Source: JBBSGC01 sp038254525 (lineage in GTDB: Bacteria; Actinomycetota; Actinomycetes; Propionibacteriales; Nocardioidaceae). From it: a stretch of DNA of 37,180 nucleotides. The DNA lies in NCBI GenBank assembly GCA_038254525.1, contig JBBSGC010000005.1, positions 1 through 37,180 of the forward strand, read 5' to 3'. Shown here piece by piece: positions 8,498 to 16,271 of the stretch. The notes beneath the pieces were generated by a model that saw nothing but the letters and a program-made list of their open reading frames with translations, ran no database searches and was not told where the DNA came from. A program made the translations under genes and the position numbers. Positions within the stretch are counted from its first letter, which is position 1. Each line of letters starts with the position of its first letter.

Positions 8498-9326
8498 ACC
8501 GCGCGCAGTCGCGCGGAGTCGGGGCCACCGGCGGCCCGGCACCCAGCTCCAGCTCCACGGTGTGCAGCACCACCGGACTGGTCGGCAGGTCGCCGTGCGC
8601 CAACGAGGTCGTCGGGCAGATGCTCTGAACGGGAATGTTGAGCGCGCCGTCGAGGCGCGCGGAGTCCGGTGGGGTGACGATCTGGTCGGTCGTCGTCCAG
8701 ATCGAGATGAACCTCGGTCCGTCGGGCGTCTCGTCGCCGGCGTTGAGCTGACGCAGCAGGTCGCTGTCCGGAGCCAGCTGCTGGCAGGCCACCGAACATT
8801 GGCCGGGCACGACTTCCACCGCCAGGCCGGCGACACCGGTTCCGTGCTGCGGCGAGCCGAGCGTCACGACCCGACGCGCCTGGCTGGCGCCGCCGTAGTC
8901 ACGCACCCACAACCGGGCCACCACTCCACCCGCTGAGTAGCCGACCACGTCGACCGACGGCGCCCCCGTACGGGCCAACGCGGCGTCGACCGCCGCGCCC
9001 AGCGTGCGGGCCTGCTCGCGCAGGTCGCCGGTGCCGTCGCCGGGAGGGACGACAACGCTCGCGTCGCGCCCCTCGGCTCGCAGCGCGGCGACCAGCTCGT
9101 CGAGCGAGACCAGCGAGCCGCCGTAGCCCGGCACCAGCAGGACGGGTCCCGGCGAGTCCTGAGCGACCGGGTGCACCGCGTTGGACTGCAGCCCGCGCAC
9201 CGCCAGCAGCGCGCCAACCGCTGCCACCGACGCGACGCCGCCGACCAGCAACAGCACGAAGCGCCGTCGGGCCGGTGACAACGTGTTGAGCACCACCTCA
9301 TCCTGCGACGAACGGCGAGGCTCCAC
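8487..9326 (-). CDS. Secreted or membrane-anchored lipase-like alpha/beta hydrolase
   Basis: 279 residues. A signal-anchor helix spans about residues 23-44 (FVLLLVGGVASVAAVGALLA). The hydrolase core has the oxyanion strand VLLVPGYGGS at 62-71 and the nucleophile elbow GYSAGG with S131. A TLGSPQHGTG segment is typical of triacylglycerol lipases (LipA/EstA type). Candidate acid and base are the Asp in TTDQIVTP and the His in LAHGDLP. Three or four cysteines suggest disulfides outside the cell. It would cleave an ester or lipid substrate. It is transcribed toward the ABC operon. Confidence 0.85.
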   Translation of the reverse strand: MEPRRSSQDEVVLNTLSPARRRFVLLLVGGVASVAAVGALLAVRGLQSNAVHPVAQDSPGPVLLVPGYGGSLVSLDELVAALRAEGRDASVVVPPGDGTGDLREQARTLGAAVDAALARTGAPSVDVVGYSAGGVVARLWVRDYGGASQARRVVTLGSPQHGTGVAGLAVEVVPGQCSVACQQLAPDSDLLRQLNAGDETPDGPRFISIWTTTDQIVTPPDSARLDGALNIPVQSICPTTSLAHGDLPTSPVVLHTVELELGAGPPVAPTPRDCARFSS

Positions 9327-9387
9327 CAGCGGCCGCCGACCGAGCGAGTCCTCGACGCAGGGTTCGAAGGGTCGTGCCGGACGACCG

Positions 9388-9777
9388 GTGCGAGGATCGG
9401 CTGCAGCCGCTGTCGAGGACGAGGAGACCGAGATCCAGACGTTCGTCCCCTACGCCGACTACCGGAACAGCGCGACGATCCTCGACGACCGGCGCCTCGG
9501 CAAGCAACGGGTGGAGACGCTGCAGATCCTCCGCGTGCTGCTCGGCCTGCGGACCGACCCCGACACGGGTGTCATCGCGCCCTACGAGCCGCGGGGCTGG
9601 CGGACCCACCCGGCGGTGCTGATGTGGAAGGGCGTGGACCCGCCGTGGCTTGGCGATGCGGAGCTGCACCGCTCCCACCAGTCGAACCTCATCCGCAAGG
9701 ACCCCACGCGCTACGGGCCGCTGTTCCCCGGCGTGCCGGACGACCTGCCGTATGTCTGGCCGGTGCGCGTCGGCTGA
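9388..9777 (+). CDS. MSMEG_6728-type protein, T4 endonuclease V-like
   Basis: The conserved part is about 115 residues, beginning IQTFVPYADYRNSATILDDR and continuing RLGKQRVETLQILRVL, GWRTHPAVLMWKG and ELHRSHQSNLIRKD. This matches a small actinobacterial family resembling pyrimidine-dimer glycosylase/AP lyase (T4 DenV). In relatives the protein usually begins at MQTF; here that position is an ATC codon. The nearest in-frame conventional start is GTG 9388, which adds a 15-residue tail with no clear ribosome site. The start is therefore uncertain. A role in UV repair is a family-level inference. Confidence 0.72.
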   Translation: MRGSAAAAVEDEETEIQTFVPYADYRNSATILDDRRLGKQRVETLQILRVLLGLRTDPDTGVIAPYEPRGWRTHPAVLMWKGVDPPWLGDAELHRSHQSNLIRKDPTRYGPLFPGVPDDLPYVWPVRVG

Positions 9778-9826
9778 GCCTCCCCGCGCCGCTCAGCTGT
9801 CGATGCGAGCAAGCCGTCCCATCTCG

Positions 9827-9850
9827 GTTTGCCCCAAAGCCGGCCGGGTA
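9827..9850 (+). promoter_or_regulatory. Stress-sigma-type promoter (GTTT-N15-GGGTA)
   Basis: GTTT at 9827-9830 and GGGTA at 9846-9850 are separated by 15 bases, matching actinobacterial SigB/SigF-type promoters (GTTT-N15-17-GGGTAT). It lies 38 bases before the small ferritin-like gene. The same arrangement with the same spacing occurs twice more at 31878-31943. Confidence 0.7.
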
Positions 9851-9888
9851 CCGCGGTGTCTCCAGCGACGCCGAGCAAGGGAGCTGCC

Positions 9889-10131
9889 ATGGCTACCGGG
9901 GAAACCGGGTTCGACGATGTGTCGTTCGACCTGATCTCAGTCCAGTACCACTCACTCAAGGCCGGCCACGACTACGGCCAGTACGTCCGGGACGCCGAGA
10001 ATGCCGGGCTCGACGACATCGCGGCGTTCTTCCGCAGCGTGATGGAGGAGGACTCCGCACGGGGGAAGAAGTGCCACGAGTTCCTGAAGTCGCTGTCCGG
10101 CAGCGACGAGTCCGGGCCAGCGCTGAGCTGA
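9889..10131 (+). CDS. Small ferritin-like protein
   Basis: 80 residues from ATG 9889, with AAGGGAG eight bases upstream. The core is two amphipathic helices, FDLISVQYHSLKAGHDYGQY and AGLDDIAAFFRSVMEEDSAR, and a Lys-rich third, resembling one half of a ferritin-like bundle. Similar small proteins are common in actinobacteria without a settled function. An upstream reading to 9829 would start inside the promoter and is rejected. The stress-type promoter suggests induction in stationary phase or by stress. Confidence 0.8.
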   Translation: MATGETGFDDVSFDLISVQYHSLKAGHDYGQYVRDAENAGLDDIAAFFRSVMEEDSARGKKCHEFLKSLSGSDESGPALS

Positions 10132-10159
10132 CCCACCTCGACGGTGCCGCGCTGCAAGG

Positions 10160-10690
10160 TCAGCACGGCGCAGGCGTTCCGGCCCGCAGCCGCGCGGCGA
10201 GCTCGGCCCACCAGTCGAGCCGGGTCGGGCGACCGTCGTAGTCCCGGCGCTGGTTGGCTCCGCTCGGGCTCGGCAGCACGAACACCGCGGTTTGCCCGAT
10301 CCGCCAGGGCGCAGCGCCCAGACCCGGAGGCGGGTGGCCGAGGGCGCGTGCGGTCGCCTGCCCCGCGCGTTTGCTGGTGAACGCCACCCAGCGCGGCTGC
10401 AGCGCCTCGACCTTCCCGACGAACGTCGAGACGTCGAAGGGCAGACCCCGGTCGTGGCTCTGCGCGAGGTCCTTGACCAGGTCGGTCAGCCCGATCCCGT
10501 ACGACGGGAGCGAGTCGTCGTCCTCGGGCCGCAGCGGCACTGGAACGAGAGCGCTCTCGTGCAGCAGCCGCCAGAACGCATTTCCCGGACCCGCGTAGTA
10601 GTGGCCACGCAGGGCCGAGCACTCCCCCACCGCGGTCCCGCACAGCACGACGTCCAGTGCGGGAGCCAGGACGTCCGGCAGCACCATCAT
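10160..10690 (-). CDS. mug: Mismatch-specific DNA glycosylase (Mug/TDG family)
   Basis: 176 residues. Motifs of family 2 uracil-DNA glycosylases as found in actinobacteria: VVLCGTAVGECSALRGHYY and AGPGNAFWRLL at residues 14-42 and VLPSPSGANQRR near 138-149. The usual GINPG motif is replaced by CGTAVG, as in relatives with this architecture. It would remove uracil or thymine from G mismatches in GC-rich DNA. The start lies 16 bases after the paaK stop, so it can be cotranscribed with paaIK. Two ATG codons are adjacent (10690 and 10687). Confidence 0.9.
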   Translation of the reverse strand: MMVLPDVLAPALDVVLCGTAVGECSALRGHYYAGPGNAFWRLLHESALVPVPLRPEDDDSLPSYGIGLTDLVKDLAQSHDRGLPFDVSTFVGKVEALQPRWVAFTSKRAGQATARALGHPPPGLGAAPWRIGQTAVFVLPSPSGANQRRDYDGRPTRLDWWAELAARLRAGTPAPC

Positions 10691-10706
10691 GCCGGCATCC
10701 GACCGG

Positions 10707-12014
10707 TCACGCGTCCGGGCGGTGGTCGACGATCCGGCGCATCTTGCCCACCGAGCGCTCGATGCCCTCCGGCGCCACGACGTCGACGGTCACCGTGACA
10801 CCGACCAGCTCCTTGACCAGCCGCTGCAGGGTCACCCCGGCGTCGTCGGCCACGGCCTGCGACGCGTCGGGCCGGCGCTCCACGCGTACCGCCAGCTCGT
10901 CGAGCCGCCCGTCGCGGGTCAGCACGCACTGGAAGTGCGGAGACAGCGCCGGCGTGCGCAGGATGATCTCCTCGATCTGCGTCGGGAAGACGTTGACGCC
11001 GCGCACGATCATCATGTCGTCAGTGCGACCGGTGACCTTCTCCATGCGACGCATGGTGCGCGCCGTGCCGGGAAGCAGCCGGGTCAGGTCGCGGGTGCGG
11101 TAGCGCACGACGGGCATCGCCTGCTTGGTGAGCGTGGTGAACACCAGCTCGCCGCGCTCGCCGTCAGGCAGCACGGCGCCGGTCACCGGATCGATGACCT
11201 CGGGATAGAAGTGGTCCTCCCATACGTGCAGACCGTCCTTTGTCTCCACGCACTCGTTGGCTACTCCCGGCCCCATCACCTCCGAGAGGCCGTAGATGTC
11301 GACGGCGTGCATGTCCAGACGCTGCTCCATCTCCTCGCGCATCGAGTCGGTCCACGGCTCCGCGCCGAAGATTCCTACCTTCAGCGAGGTGGTGGTCGGG
11401 TCGACCCCCTGGCGCTCCATCTCGTCGACGATCGCGAGCATGTACGACGGGGTGACCATGATGACGTCGGGGCGGAAGTCGCGGATCAGCATGACCTGGC
11501 GCTCGGTCATGCCGCCGGAGACCGGCACCACCGTGCAGCCGAGCGCCTCCGCGCCGTAGTGGGCGCCCAGTCCGCCGGTGAACAGGCCATAGCCGTAGGC
11601 CACGTGCACGATGTGACCGGGCCGGCCGCCGGAGGCCCGGATCGAACGGGCCATCACGCAGGCCCAGGTGGCGATGTCCTGCGCGGTGTAGCCGACGACG
11701 GTAGGGCGCCCGGTCGTGCCCGACGACGCGTGCACGCGCGAGACCCGCTCGCGGGGCACGGCGAACATGCCGTACGGGTAGCTGTCGCGCAGATCCTGCT
11801 TGGTGGTGAACGGGAACCGCGCCAGGTCGGCCAGCGACCGGCAGTCGTCGGGATGCATGCCGGCGGCGGCGAAGGCCGCGCGGTAGTGCGGGACGTTGGC
11901 GTACGCGTGGTGCAGGCTCCAGCGCAGCCGCTCGAGCTGCAGGGCGGCCAGCTCGTCGTGCGAGGCGATCTCGATCGGGTCGAGATCCTCCCGGGCCGGG
12001 GTCAGGTCGAGCAC
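10707..12014 (-). CDS. paaK: Phenylacetate-CoA ligase
   Basis: 435 residues. It activates phenylacetate with ATP and CoA to phenylacetyl-CoA, the first step of the aerobic pathway. The AMP-binding signature HASSGTTGRPTV is at residues 95-106, followed by YGYGLFTGG, VTPSYMLA, GAEPWTDSMR, IYGLSEVMGPG and the hinge YRTRDLTRLL; the C-terminal lid has GRTDDMMIVRGVNVFPTQIE and KMRRI with the conserved Lys. I chose GTG 12014 because GGGGGAGG lies five bases upstream; GTG 12029 is also in frame but has no such site. It follows the end of the paaI reading by one base. Confidence 0.95.
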   Translation of the reverse strand: MLDLTPAREDLDPIEIASHDELAALQLERLRWSLHHAYANVPHYRAAFAAAGMHPDDCRSLADLARFPFTTKQDLRDSYPYGMFAVPRERVSRVHASSGTTGRPTVVGYTAQDIATWACVMARSIRASGGRPGHIVHVAYGYGLFTGGLGAHYGAEALGCTVVPVSGGMTERQVMLIRDFRPDVIMVTPSYMLAIVDEMERQGVDPTTTSLKVGIFGAEPWTDSMREEMEQRLDMHAVDIYGLSEVMGPGVANECVETKDGLHVWEDHFYPEVIDPVTGAVLPDGERGELVFTTLTKQAMPVVRYRTRDLTRLLPGTARTMRRMEKVTGRTDDMMIVRGVNVFPTQIEEIILRTPALSPHFQCVLTRDGRLDELAVRVERRPDASQAVADDAGVTLQRLVKELVGVTVTVDVVAPEGIERSVGKMRRIVDHRPDA

Positions 12015-12015
12015 G

Positions 12016-12478
12016 TCAGCCTCCCCCACCCGGGCGCGGCGCCACGGGTCGCCCGACAGCGGTGCTGCGGCCGCGCATCTCGGCCACCACCCGGCCGTCG
12101 CCGTCGCACACGCGCACGTCGTAGAGCCCGCTGCGGCCCGCGACGATGCGCTCGACCGCCTCGGCGACCAGCATGTCGCCCGCGCGCACCGGGCGCACCG
12201 GGCGCGATGTCGCAGCCGGCCGCGACCGTGAGCCGACCGTGGCTGTTGCAGGCCATGGCGAACGTCGTGTCCGCCAGCATGAACACGTAGCCGCCGTGGG
12301 CGATGCCGTGCCCGTTGAGCATGTCGTCGCGGACCGCCATCGTGGCCGTGGCCCGACCGGGCCGCACCGCGGTCACCTCGATTCCGGCAGCAGTCGAGGC
12401 CCGGTCTGCGGCGATCATCGCCGCCCAGGAGACCGGCTGACCCACGTCGGCACCGCGCAGGGCCTCGGAAGGGTCCAT
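12016..12478 (-). pseudogene. paaI: PaaI-type hotdog thioesterase, apparently frameshifted
   Basis: Residues from ATG 12478 give a good PaaI: AVRDDMLNGHGIAHGGYVFM, LADTTFAMACNSHG and TVAAGCDI, with the catalytic-region HGG present. At about 12200 the frame is lost. The rest of the family sequence (RAGDMLVAEAVERIVAGRSG, YDVRVCDGDGRVVAE) continues in another frame and ends at TGA 12016. The break falls in a doubled CGCCCGGTG. PaaI clears stalled phenylacetyl-CoA-type thioesters. The ribosome site GGGGGA precedes the ATG. It may be a true mutation, a sequencing error, or less likely programmed frameshifting. Confidence 0.8.
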
Positions 12479-12521
12479 CCGGTCCCCCTATTCTCGAGCT
12501 CGGGCGTCGCCGGGCACCGCC

Positions 12522-12551
12522 TTGCCCGACCGAACGTTCGGTCCTTATGCT
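12522..12551 (+). promoter_or_regulatory. paaN promoter with embedded 16-bp operator
   Basis: GACCGAACGTTCGGTC at 12528-12543 is a perfect palindrome. It lies between a -35-like TTGCCC (12522-12527) and a -10-like TATGCT (12546-12551), so a bound protein would block RNA polymerase. It is also 50 bases upstream of paaI and could serve both directions. An identical palindrome precedes paaA. The core ACCG-N2-CG-N2-CGGT agrees with what I recall of the Corynebacterium PaaR site. Confidence 0.8.
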
Positions 12552-12587
12552 GCCGGATCAGCCCCGCACCCACAACCAGGAGCGCCC

Positions 12588-14306
12588 ATGTCCGAGACCG
12601 ACGCCGCCCCGCACAGCGAGCGGGTGTCCGAGACCGTCGACCGGCATCGAGAGCTGCTCGAGCAGGCCATGGCGGCCGGGCGGGATCGGGCGTACTGGTC
12701 GGCGTTCCCGGAGTCGCCGAGCCCGCGGGTCTACGGCGAGCACGCAGCCGCCGAGGGCGAGCGAGCCTTCCGCGAGCTGCTCGGCAGGCGCTTCGACCTC
12801 GACCAGGTGGCGACCACGGGCTGGGTCGGCTCCGAAAAGTCGCCGTACGGGCTCGAGCTGGACGTCACCTACCCGCGTCCCGACCTCGACGCGCTGCTCC
12901 CCGCGATGCAGGCTGCGATGCCCGCCTGGCGCGACGCCGGTCCGGAGGTACGCGCGGCACTGTGCGCGGAGATGCTGAGCCGGATCAACGCCCGAAGCTT
13001 CGAGATCGCGCACGCGGTCATGCATACCAGCGGCCAGCCGTTCGTCATGGCCTTCCAGGCCGGTGGCCCGCACGCGCAGGACCGGGCGCTCGAGGCCATC
13101 GCCTACGCCTACGAGGAGCAGCTGCGATACCCGCCGACGGCACTGTGGGAGAAGCCGCAGGGCAAGCGACCGCCGGTCCGCATGCAGAAGACCTTCACAA
13201 TCGTGCCCCGCGGCATCGGGCTGGTCATCGGCTGCAACACCTTCCCCACCTGGAACTCCTACCCGGGGCTGTTCGCCAGCCTGGTGACCGGCAACGCCGT
13301 GCTCGTCAAGCCGCATCCGCTGGCGGTGCTGCCGCTGGCCATCACGGTCCAGGTGGCGCGCGCGGTGCTCGGCGAGCACGGCTTCGCGCCCGACCTGGTG
13401 GCGCTCGTCGCGGAGGACGAGGGCGAGCGGCTGGCCGCGGACCTGGCGCTGCGGCCGGAGGTGGGCGTCGTCGACTTCACCGGTTCCCGCGCGTTCGGCG
13501 ACTGGCTCGAGGAGCACGCGCGCCAGGCCGCGGTCTACACCGAGAAGGCGGGCGTCAACGCGGTGGTGCTCGACTCCACCGACGCCTATCGCGGCGCCCT
13601 GGCCAACCTGGCGTTCTCACTGTCGCTCTACAGCGGTCAGATGTGCACGACGCCGCAAAACCTGTTCGTGCCGCGCGCCGGCATCCAGACCGACGAGGGC
13701 GCCAAGAGCGTCGCCGAGCTGGCCGCCGACCTCGAGTCGGCGCTGGGCGACCTGCTCGGCGACGACACCCGGGCGGTCGAGCTGCTCGGCGCCATCGCCA
13801 ACGACGCCGTCCTGCGCCGGACAGAGACTGCTCCGTCGCTCGGTGAGGTCGTCGTGGCCGCGCGCTCGGTGTCGCACCCGGTGTGGCCGAAGGCGCGGGT
13901 CCGCACGCCGGTCGTCGTCGAGGTGGACGCCGGCGCCCGCGACGTCTACGCGGTGGAGTGCTTCGGGCCCGTGGCGTTCCTCGTCACGACCGACTCCAGC
14001 GCCTCGTCGGTGGAGCTGCTGCGCGAGACGGTCAGCACGCAGGGCGGTCTGACCGCCGCGATCTACTCCACCGACGAGAAGCTGCTCGCTGCCGCGAGAG
14101 ACAGCGCGCTACAGGCCGGCGTGGCACTGTCGGAGAACCTCACCGACGGCGTCTACGTGAACCAGTCGGCAGCGTTCTCCGACTTCCACGGGACGGGCGC
14201 AAACCCGGCCGCGAACGCGTCATTGACCGATGGGCACTTCGTGTCCGGTCGGTTCCACGTCGTGCAGTCCCGGCGCCATCTGCCACTGGAGGCGACGGCC
14301 GGCTGA
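12588..14306 (+). CDS. paaN: Phenylacetic acid degradation protein PaaN (aldehyde dehydrogenase family)
   Basis: 572 residues from ATG 12588 with AGGAG five bases upstream. The fold is aldehyde dehydrogenase: VIGCNTFPTWNSYPG near 213-227, VVDFTGSRAFG near 294-304, catalytic Glu E319 in YTEKAGVN, nucleophile C353 in YSGQMCTTPQN, and a C-terminal VECFGPVAF. It lacks the MaoC-like hydratase domain of the fusion protein PaaZ, so it probably supplies only the step that oxidises the ring-opened semialdehyde. It is expressed away from paaIK behind the PaaR-type operator. Confidence 0.93.
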   Translation: MSETDAAPHSERVSETVDRHRELLEQAMAAGRDRAYWSAFPESPSPRVYGEHAAAEGERAFRELLGRRFDLDQVATTGWVGSEKSPYGLELDVTYPRPDLDALLPAMQAAMPAWRDAGPEVRAALCAEMLSRINARSFEIAHAVMHTSGQPFVMAFQAGGPHAQDRALEAIAYAYEEQLRYPPTALWEKPQGKRPPVRMQKTFTIVPRGIGLVIGCNTFPTWNSYPGLFASLVTGNAVLVKPHPLAVLPLAITVQVARAVLGEHGFAPDLVALVAEDEGERLAADLALRPEVGVVDFTGSRAFGDWLEEHARQAAVYTEKAGVNAVVLDSTDAYRGALANLAFSLSLYSGQMCTTPQNLFVPRAGIQTDEGAKSVAELAADLESALGDLLGDDTRAVELLGAIANDAVLRRTETAPSLGEVVVAARSVSHPVWPKARVRTPVVVEVDAGARDVYAVECFGPVAFLVTTDSSASSVELLRETVSTQGGLTAAIYSTDEKLLAAARDSALQAGVALSENLTDGVYVNQSAAFSDFHGTGANPAANASLTDGHFVSGRFHVVQSRRHLPLEATAG

Positions 14307-14422
14307 GGTGCTGCGCCTCCGCTGTCACAGCACCCGGCGCCGCAGCTGGCGCCGCCCGAGCAGCAGTCGGAGCAGGTGCAGGAGCCGCCGGAGCAGCAGT
14401 CGTCGGTATCACGAAGCGTCAT
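14153..14422 (-). CDS. Candidate Cys-rich metal-binding peptide
   Basis: From ATG 14422 the frame gives 89 residues. Nine cysteines fall in the first 32 residues, spaced CC-x4-C-x1-C-x2-CC-x5-C-x3-CC with Ser/Gly/Asp between. A TTG at 14455 is an alternative start. The last 51 codons run antisense through the end of paaN, so the functional part may be only the Cys-rich head. It is divergent from an ArsR regulator that carries the CVC metal site, and a -35-like TTGACA (14499-14494) and CAGGAT (14476-14471) face it. A metallothionein-like role is inferred; chance coding is possible. Confidence 0.45.
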   Translation of the reverse strand: MTLRDTDDCCSGGSCTCSDCCSGGASCGAGCCDSGGAAPQPAVASSGRWRRDCTTWNRPDTKCPSVNDAFAAGFAPVPWKSENAADWFT

Positions 14423-14440
14423 GGCAGGTAGAAACCTTTC

Positions 14441-14506
14441 ATCGATGTGTGTCAATGCATGTCCCTACGCATCCTGCGAGTTGCATAGACCGATGTCAAT
14501 AGGTCT
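14441..14506. promoter_or_regulatory. Probable ArsR operator region between divergent genes
   Basis: Two related motifs lie here: ATCGATGTGTGTCAATG at 14441-14457 and ACCGATGTCAATAGG inside AGACC-N10-GGTCT (14487-14506). GATGTCAAT-type palindromes are typical of ArsR/SmtB operators in actinobacteria. The second overlaps the -35 element TTGACA reading toward the Cys-rich gene and lies 18 bases before the arsR start. Confidence 0.6.
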
Positions 14507-14523
14507 GTGGCAGAATCCCAGCC

Positions 14524-14880
14524 ATGACCTCCCCAGCCGTCGCCGTACGCCAGGAGCCCGTCGATGTCGTCTGCTGCCCGCCGCTGGTGCGCGAGCCGCT
14601 GAGCGCCGAGCGTGCCGGGGAGCTTGCCCGGTCCGTGAAGGCGCTGGCCGACCCGACCCGCCTGCGGCTGCTGTCGCTCGTGGCGGCCCACGAGGGCCGC
14701 GAGGCCTGCGTGTGCGAGCTGACCGGCTGGGTTGGACTGAGCCAGCCGACCGTCTCGCACCACCTCAAGGTGCTGGTCGAGGCCGGACTGCTCGCCCGCG
14801 AGAAGCGCGGGATCTGGGCGTTCTACAGCGTGGTGCCGGGGGCGCTGGAGGCGCTTGCGGCTGTGGTCGCCGGCTCCTAG
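14524..14880 (+). CDS. ArsR-family metal-sensing repressor
   Basis: 118 residues with a winged helix-turn-helix: ALADPTRLRLLSLV at 41-54, recognition helix GLSQPTVSHHLKVLVEAGLL near 71-90, and wing EKRGIWAFYS. The EACVCEL motif (C62, C64) is the alpha-3 thiol site of arsenite/cadmium sensors, and an extra C17-C18 pair sits near the N-terminus. It would repress until it binds a thiophilic metal. No arsenic efflux or reductase gene is in the window; its only nearby candidate target is the Cys-rich peptide. Its TAG stop is part of the CTAG bordering the insertion element. Confidence 0.9.
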   Translation: MTSPAVAVRQEPVDVVCCPPLVREPLSAERAGELARSVKALADPTRLRLLSLVAAHEGREACVCELTGWVGLSQPTVSHHLKVLVEAGLLAREKRGIWAFYSVVPGALEALAAVVAGS

Positions 14881-14932
14881 AGCGTGTCTCCCAAATGCTG
14901 GTGGGTGATTCGGAACGCTGGCGGTGTGACTG

Positions 14933-15610
14933 GTGTGGGCTGGGATCTCTGATGCGGTGTGGACTCGGATCGAGCCGTTGATGCCGAACTCGGATGGGTT
15001 GCGTGGGCGACCGTCTCGTGAGCATCGCCAGGTCGTGGAGGGGATCGCGTTCCGGTATCGCACCGAGGTTGCGTGGCGTGATCTTCCGGAGCGGTTCGGC
15101 GCGCGGCGGGTTGTCGACGAAGGTGCACGCCGTCGTCGACGGCAAGGGTCGCCCGCTGGTCACTTTGCTGACGCCGGGGCGGGCCGGCGACGCTCCGATG
15201 CTGCTGCCGCTGCTGGCGCAGTTGAAGGTCACCCGCCCGCTCGGACGACCCCGCACCACACCATGCGCGGTCCTGGCCGACAAGGCCTACTCCTCCCGGG
15301 CGATCCGCGCCCACCTACGCTCGCGCGGCATTGTCAGCGTCATCCCCCAACCGGACGACCAGAAGGCACACCGCAAGCGCCGCGGCTCGCGCGGCGGACG
15401 ACCCGTCAGCTGCGACACCGAGGCCTACCCCGGCCGCAACGTCATCGAGCGCGCCTTCAACAAGGTCAAGCACTGGGCGGACTGGCCACCCGCTACGACA
15501 AACACGCAGTCATCTACCGCGGCGCCCTCGTCCTGGCCGCCGCACTCATCTGGGCCGCCCCCCTAGCAAACACGTCCTCGTCCCATCGCCAGCATCGCGA
15601 GGCCGAATGA
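14933..15610 (+). pseudogene. IS5-family transposase remnant
   Basis: Three pieces in two frames: the N-terminal domain ISDAVWTRIEPLMPNSDG and RQVVEGIAFRYRT up to DLPERFG, the catalytic core RGGLSTKVHAVVDGKGRPLV and CAVLADKAYSSRAIRAHL to NVIERAFNKVKHW, then LATRYDKHAVIYRGALVLAA. Relatives carry about 80-90 more residues between ERFG and RGGLSTK, including the first catalytic Asp of the DDE triad; that part is deleted here with a frameshift. A second frameshift follows KHW. The protein cannot be active. Confidence 0.88.
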
Positions 15611-15704
15611 GAAGGTACGAACTCAGCCTCTTCCGGCGGCATATCGGGCGGTGGGCACCGAGAACAGGGACTGATCACAGAGATCCGCGTAAGGCCGACG
15701 AGCT

Positions 15705-16271
15705 GTGACAAACAACGGGGTTCTGGTACTAGCTGGCCCCCCATGCGCTGGCAAGTCTTCGGTTGGCAAGGTGCTCGCTACTGATTCGTCGCGCAGTCGC
15801 AGAATCCATATCGAGGTCGACTCCCTCTTTTCGCTCCTCCTTCCCGAGTCGGATCGAAACCGGAACGACCGGATGCTCGCGTATGACGCGGCGCACGTTC
15901 TCGCTCGCATGCTCTTCGAGCGCGGACAGACTCCCATGCTCGAATGCACGTACAGTCGGCTCCAGCAACGTGGCAGCTTGCTGAAGGCCATGGCAGACAT
16001 TCCAGCAGCACCATTGTGGGTTGTGGAGTTCTTCGTTTCCCCCGACGACGCCGCCCAGCGTTTCCGACGGCGGCACCAAGCTACGGATCTCCACGAACAG
16101 CTCGTGCGCGAGCGTGCGGAAACCTTCCCGTATTCTGATCAAGCCCTACGGCTGGTGTCCTCAGCAGCTACTCCGGATGACCTGGCTCACCAAATCACAA
16201 CATGGTTACGGCATCGCCCTGGATCAATTCAACGCAACCTATGGGCTGAGGCGGGAAAGGGTTGGGATTAA
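15705..16271 (+). CDS. P-loop kinase-like protein (AAA/zeta-type)
   Basis: 188 residues from GTG 15705. Walker A AGPPCAGKSS is at residues 10-19, HIEVDSLFSLL near 35-45, and a lid-like arginine run RFRRRHQATD near 118-127. The size and motifs resemble small P-loop kinases such as chloramphenicol phosphotransferase or zeta-toxin-like proteins; the substrate is unknown. No antitoxin-like partner is evident. The base composition is clearly less GC-rich than the flanking paa genes, and the gene lies between IS-like ends, so it looks acquired. No clear ribosome site precedes it. Confidence 0.7.
   Translation: MTNNGVLVLAGPPCAGKSSVGKVLATDSSRSRRIHIEVDSLFSLLLPESDRNRNDRMLAYDAAHVLARMLFERGQTPMLECTYSRLQQRGSLLKAMADIPAAPLWVVEFFVSPDDAAQRFRRRHQATDLHEQLVRERAETFPYSDQALRLVSSAATPDDLAHQITTWLRHRPGSIQRNLWAEAGKGWD

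Noticed and set aside
12522..12587. TTG start of paaN at 12522
   Set aside because: It would place the start codon inside the -35 region and operator; ATG 12588 has a clear ribosome site.
12588..14306. PaaN as full PaaZ
   Set aside because: The C-terminal MaoC-like hydratase domain of PaaZ is missing and the length matches PaaN.
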